A stretch of DNA of 64,000 nucleotides, taken from positions 434,001 through 498,000 of the forward strand of contig CAVRQR010000012.1 in the NCBI GenBank assembly GCA_963723495.1, in the 5' to 3' direction. The notes under the pieces were generated by a model. It had not been told where the DNA came from. It searched no databases and was given only the letters and a program-made list of their open reading frames with translations. This document shows, piece by piece, positions 60,456 to 64,000 of this stretch. The translations under genes were made by a program, and so were the position numbers. The first letter of the stretch is position 1; every line of letters starts with the position of its first letter. The DNA is from Gp6-AA40 sp963723495 (GTDB taxonomy: Bacteria > Acidobacteriota > Vicinamibacteria > Vicinamibacterales > UBA2999).

Positions 60456-61531
60456 AGAACTATCGCATTGCAGTGATTGCCGGTGACGGCATCGGCAAGG
60501 AAGTCGTCCCCGCCGCCATCGATGTCCTGAACCTTGCTTTTGAACAGGGCGGGTTCCGGTGTGAGTTCACGCCGATCCCGTGGGGATGCGACTACTACGT
60601 CGAGCACGGTCGCATGATGGACGACGACGGGGTCGAGCGGCTCATGCGGTTCGACGCGATTTACCTGGGGGCGATCGGCGATCCGCGAGTGGCGGATCAC
60701 ATCTCGGCGCGGGAGCTGATTCTTCCGCTGCGGCAGCGCCTTGGTCAGTGGGTGAACCTGCGGCCGATGCGGCTGCTGCCAGGCATCTCGTCACCGCTTG
60801 CCGGGCGGAGTGCGGCCGACATCGACATGATCTGCGTGCGCGAGAACTCCGAGGGCGAGTACTGCGGAATCGGCGGGCGACTGCATCGTGGAACACCGCA
60901 GGAAGTGGCCGAGCAGACGGGAGTGTTCACTCGACATGGCATCGAACGCATCGCGCGCTACGCGTTCAAGCTGGCGGCTTCACGACCCCGTAAGCTGCTG
61001 GCCAGCGCCACGAAATCAAACGCGCTGCAGCACGCCATGGTGATGTGGGACGAAGTCGTTGCTGGCGTCGCGAAAGAGTTTCCCGAGGTCGAACTGCGGA
61101 AGTACCACGTGGACGCGTTGTGCGCGAGGATGGTCACGCATCCACAGACGCTCGACGTGATCGTCGCGTCGAACCTGTTCGGCGACATCATCACTGACAT
61201 CGGCTCAGCGATCTCGGGCAGCCTCGGCGTCGCGCCCGGCGGCAACATCAACCCCGATCGCACCACGCCCTCGATGTTCGAGCCGATTCACGGCTCGGCA
61301 CCTGACATCGCTGGCAAAGGGATCGCCAACCCGATCGCGGCGATCTGGGCCGGAGCGATGATGCTCGACCATCTCGGCGAGCGCGCTGCTCACGACCGGA
61401 TCCTCTCTGCCATCGAATCCGTTCTGGCCGACGAGCGGGTGAAGACTCCCGACCTCGGTGGTCGGGCTACCACTACGGACATGACACGAGCCGTGACGGC
61501 AGCGATGACGACCAGTCGTCAGCCCGCCTGA
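60452..61531 (+). CDS. tartrate/D-malate dehydrogenase of the isopropylmalate dehydrogenase family
   Basis: NAD-dependent beta-decarboxylating dehydrogenase of 359 aa. VIAGDGIGKEVVPAA opens the family. PWGCDYYVEHGRMMDDDG is typical of the tartrate/D-malate subgroup rather than LeuB. IDMICVRENSEGEYCGIGG and ATKSNALQHAMVMWDEV hold substrate residues, and SNLFGDIITDIGSAISGSLG with FEPIHGSAPDIAGKGIANP binds the metal and NAD. Translational coupling to an SSS transporter suggests uptake and oxidation of the same acid. Confidence 0.88.
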   Translation: MKNYRIAVIAGDGIGKEVVPAAIDVLNLAFEQGGFRCEFTPIPWGCDYYVEHGRMMDDDGVERLMRFDAIYLGAIGDPRVADHISARELILPLRQRLGQWVNLRPMRLLPGISSPLAGRSAADIDMICVRENSEGEYCGIGGRLHRGTPQEVAEQTGVFTRHGIERIARYAFKLAASRPRKLLASATKSNALQHAMVMWDEVVAGVAKEFPEVELRKYHVDALCARMVTHPQTLDVIVASNLFGDIITDIGSAISGSLGVAPGGNINPDRTTPSMFEPIHGSAPDIAGKGIANPIAAIWAGAMMLDHLGERAAHDRILSAIESVLADERVKTPDLGGRATTTDMTRAVTAAMTTSRQPA

Positions 61532-61794
61532 AGCCCTTATCACTGGCGCGGCTACAGTTCCTCGGCGCCACCGATGAGGGGTGCAATGATTGCGTCAATC
61601 TGAGCCTGCGACGTTTCATCGCCGGTTGCGACAGACACATAGCGGGCGTAATGCCGAGCGCGTCGGCTTGGGTAGCCGGCAGTGTCAGTACTACCACCTA
61701 AATAGCGCCGGTAGCGAACGCCCCAGTCTATTGCGCCCCGTCTGGCGTAGACTCCCCGGTGGCTTGGGCATTGCTTAAACTGAGCATAACTCTT
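61532..61794. other. 263-nt intergenic region with a possible gene remnant
   Basis: No complete gene is visible. On the minus strand a long frame reads IDWGVRYRRYLGG, then ARHYARYVSVATGDETSQAQ and a stop near 61550, which resembles real protein but has no convincing start before the TPR gene. It may be a remnant. TAAACT lies 13 nt before the plus-strand ATG at 61795. Confidence 0.3.
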
Positions 61795-64000
61795 ATGCGT
61801 CCACAAGCTCTTATTGCCTCCCTGCTTGGCTTCGCGATCATCGCGGCTGCGTGCACCGGTGATCCGGTCCTCAGGAAGCAGCGGCACTTCGAGAGAGCAA
61901 ACGCGTACTTCGACAAAGGCCAGTACGCTGAGGCCATCATCGAGTACCGCAACGCCGTCAGTCTCGATGCCAAGTTCGGCCAGGCACGAAAGCGCCTCGC
62001 CGAGGCCCATGCTCGCACCGGCAACGCCCCCGCATCGCTTGCCGAATACGTCCGTGCCGCGGATCTGCTGCCCGACGATGTCGAGGTGCAACTTAACGCC
62101 GGCTCGTTGTTGCTGGTGGCACGAAGACCCGAAGAGGCGCTGGCGCGCGCTGACGCTGCCCTGAAGGTGGATCCTGACAATGTTTCTGCACTCGTGCTTC
62201 GAGGCAGCGCGCTCGCCGGGCTGACCTCATTTGACGAAGCCCTGAAGTCGTTCGAGGGCGCGATTGCTCTCGATCCCAGTCGTGGCCGCACCTTTACCAG
62301 TCTCGGGCTCATTGAGCTTGCTCGAGGGAAGCAGGTCCAGGCCGAGTCGGCCTTTCGCCGGGCTGTGGAGCTCTCGCCGCGAGACGTGGAAGTGCACCTC
62401 GCGCTTGGGAACTACTACTGGGCGGTCGGACGGATGCCTGACGCCGAACAAGCATTTCAGACCGCGCTGAAGCTCGATCCCGGCAATGTCGCGGCCAACC
62501 GGTTCATGGCGTCGCTCACCATTGTCAGCGGCCGACAGGCCGAGGCGGAGCCTTACCTCCAGCGCGTCGCAGACTCATCGACCGATCCAGCAGGCATCCT
62601 CGTCTTGACGGACTACTACCTCATGACAGGCCGCCCAAAAGACGCCATCGGGCGTCTCGAAGCCCTCAAAGACGCCGACAAGATTCCGGGCGCCAAAGTG
62701 CGCCTCGCGCGAGCTTACGTCGTCGCAAACGAATTGCCGAAAGCCCAGGCGCTCGTCGACGCGATCCTGAAGGTCGATGCCAGCGACGCCGATGCCCAGT
62801 TGCTCAAAGCACAACTCCTCCTGGAAGACGGCAAGCGCGACGAAGCCTTCGAAGCGGTGCGGGTAGCCACATCGGTGAACCCGTCGTCAGCCGACGCCCA
62901 GTTTGTGCTTGGGCGGATGTACGTCGAACGTGGTGACAACGCCGCGGCCCAACGAGCATTTCAGGAGGTTTTGAAAATCAATCCACGCGCGGCGGCCGCG
63001 CAGGTGCAGCTCGCACGGCTCCAGACCCAGGCCGGCCAGACCGGAGTCTCGGTTCAAAACGCGGAAGAGGCGGCGAGGAACAACCCGACCAACGCGGGCG
63101 CGCGCCTGGAAGTGGTTCGCGGCCTGATCGCGTCGAAGGAATTCGGGCGTGCAGAGAGCGAGATCAAAAGGCTGCGAACAGACTTCCCGAGTGTCGCGTC
63201 GGTACACGTTCAGGAAGCCAATCTCGCCCTTCTCCGCAAGGACTATCGGCGAGCGCAGGCGGCGCTCGAGCAGGCAGAAAAACTGGATCCCAACTCCCTC
63301 GAGACGCTCGCGTCCTGGCTGGCCCTCGATCTCGAGCAGAAGAACACGACTGGCGCCAGGACGCGCCTCGAGGCCCGGCTCCAGACGGAAAGTTCTCCCG
63401 ATCTCCAGCTCCTGGCGGGACGAACGTACCTGGCGATGAAGGACTCGGCGGCAGCTGAAAAAGCGTTGCGAGCGGTGATCGAAGCCGACCCTTCGCGCCT
63501 CGCGCCCTACGAGATGCTCGGACAGTTGTATCTGAGCGAGGACAAACTCGACCTGGCGATGAAGGAGTTCGAGGCCTTATCGAGGCGACAGGACAATCCG
63601 GTGTCGTCCATCACGATGACCGGGATGATTCTCGAGCAACGGGGCAGAGTCGACGAGGCGATGAAGCGATACGAGGACGTGCTCGCCCGTGATCCTCAAG
63701 CAGGCACCGCGGCAAACAACCTGGCGTGGATACTGGCCGATCGGGGCGAGAATCTGGACAGAGCACTTCAACTGGCACAGGTGGCGGTGGCTGCCGCGCC
63801 CGAGACTCCGCAGGTCATCGATACTCTCGGCTGGGTCTATTACAAACGCAATCTGCCGGAATCGGCGATCCCGTATTTTCAGCGCTGCATAAGCAAAGAC
63901 CCGATGGTCGCTGAATATCACTACCATCTCGGGCTGGCGTTTCTCAAAGCCGGGAAGGCGGCCGCGGGACGCGCTGCGCTGCAACATGCGCTCGATCTCA
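61795..64000 (+). CDS. large TPR-repeat lipoprotein (C-terminus beyond the window)
   Basis: Predicted lipoprotein with lipobox IAAAC (Cys20), followed by at least fifteen TPR-like 34-residue repeats over about 715 visible residues. Typical units are FERANAYFDKGQYAEAIIEY, AFRRAVELSPRDVEVHLALG and NNLAWILADRGENLDRALQL. The arrangement resembles PEP-CTERM/EPS-associated TPR lipoproteins, but no EPS genes lie in this window. The reading frame is open at the right edge. Confidence 0.88.
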   Translation, partial: MRPQALIASLLGFAIIAAACTGDPVLRKQRHFERANAYFDKGQYAEAIIEYRNAVSLDAKFGQARKRLAEAHARTGNAPASLAEYVRAADLLPDDVEVQLNAGSLLLVARRPEEALARADAALKVDPDNVSALVLRGSALAGLTSFDEALKSFEGAIALDPSRGRTFTSLGLIELARGKQVQAESAFRRAVELSPRDVEVHLALGNYYWAVGRMPDAEQAFQTALKLDPGNVAANRFMASLTIVSGRQAEAEPYLQRVADSSTDPAGILVLTDYYLMTGRPKDAIGRLEALKDADKIPGAKVRLARAYVVANELPKAQALVDAILKVDASDADAQLLKAQLLLEDGKRDEAFEAVRVATSVNPSSADAQFVLGRMYVERGDNAAAQRAFQEVLKINPRAAAAQVQLARLQTQAGQTGVSVQNAEEAARNNPTNAGARLEVVRGLIASKEFGRAESEIKRLRTDFPSVASVHVQEANLALLRKDYRRAQAALEQAEKLDPNSLETLASWLALDLEQKNTTGARTRLEARLQTESSPDLQLLAGRTYLAMKDSAAAEKALRAVIEADPSRLAPYEMLGQLYLSEDKLDLAMKEFEALSRRQDNPVSSITMTGMILEQRGRVDEAMKRYEDVLARDPQAGTAANNLAWILADRGENLDRALQLAQVAVAAAPETPQVIDTLGWVYYKRNLPESAIPYFQRCISKDPMVAEYHYHLGLAFLKAGKAAAGRAALQHALDL

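Overview
This is a GC-rich, gene-dense bacterial chromosome segment with almost no spacing between genes. Many neighbours overlap by the 4 nt ATGA/GTGA. I see no phage, insertion sequence, CRISPR array, rRNA or tRNA. The likely source is an Acidobacteriota member, possibly of the Vicinamibacteria/subdivision 6 type. Three things suggest this: a secreted protein with the 'TPDGKPDLSGIW' signature, a dispersed palindrome that reads 'VRLKPDT' when translated, and the squalene genes hpnC-hpnD-hpnE. This placement is inference, because no rRNA is present.

Layout. 1-3732 (minus): start of the division and cell wall cluster, mraZ-rsmH-ftsL-ftsI, with a clear sigma70-type promoter and a three-repeat MraZ operator. 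3914-9046 (plus): a YchF-like GTPase, then a nucleotide-sugar/glycan set (GT2 glycosyltransferase, SDR epimerase, DegT aminotransferase, second SDR). 9094-18542: a proline-rich secreted protein, a frameshifted GNAT protein, YqeY, MurJ, an MFS exporter, a rhomboid protease, a cupin, a fused E1 alpha/beta 2-oxoacid dehydrogenase and a secreted beta-propeller-like protein. 18575-21211: ABC exporter pair and a DDAH-like hydrolase. 21335-24236: a GMC dehydrogenase with its Tat subunit. 24353-31112: beta-oxidation operon (FadN-type, two alpha/beta hydrolases, thiolase, acyl-CoA dehydrogenase) behind a candidate operator. 31118-33355: DUF1684 lipoprotein, HAD phosphatase, SirB1-like protein.

33420-44024 (minus): mixed accessory genes, including a methyltransferase-lipocalin fusion, a truncated mosaic class D beta-lactamase, a phosphatidylcholine-synthase-like protein, a two-domain ThyX and peptide deformylase. 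44071-46053 (plus): a frameshifted Nudix protein and two paralogous DUF4382 lipoproteins. 46136-52287 (minus): aldolase, ThiI, HpnE/HpnD/HpnC and a cobalamin adenosyltransferase. 52309-61531: MutY-MutT, YgfZ, PanB-PanC, a DmpA/NylC-type peptidase, and a solute symporter paired with a tartrate/D-malate dehydrogenase. 61795 to the end: a partial TPR lipoprotein.

The most unusual signal is noncoding. Five spacers between co-directional genes hold cassettes whose arms are four 7-nt units long (28-29 nt). Four are complete inverted repeats and one is a single arm. The unit sequence differs between cassettes, but the architecture is fixed, and in four of five an arm ends within 1-6 nt of a start codon. 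A second theme is a TANNNT-like hexamer 6-10 nt before several start codons that lack a Shine-Dalgarno sequence, which suggests leaderless transcripts. Four conserved genes each carry a single-base frameshift, so either sequencing error or real decay must be considered.
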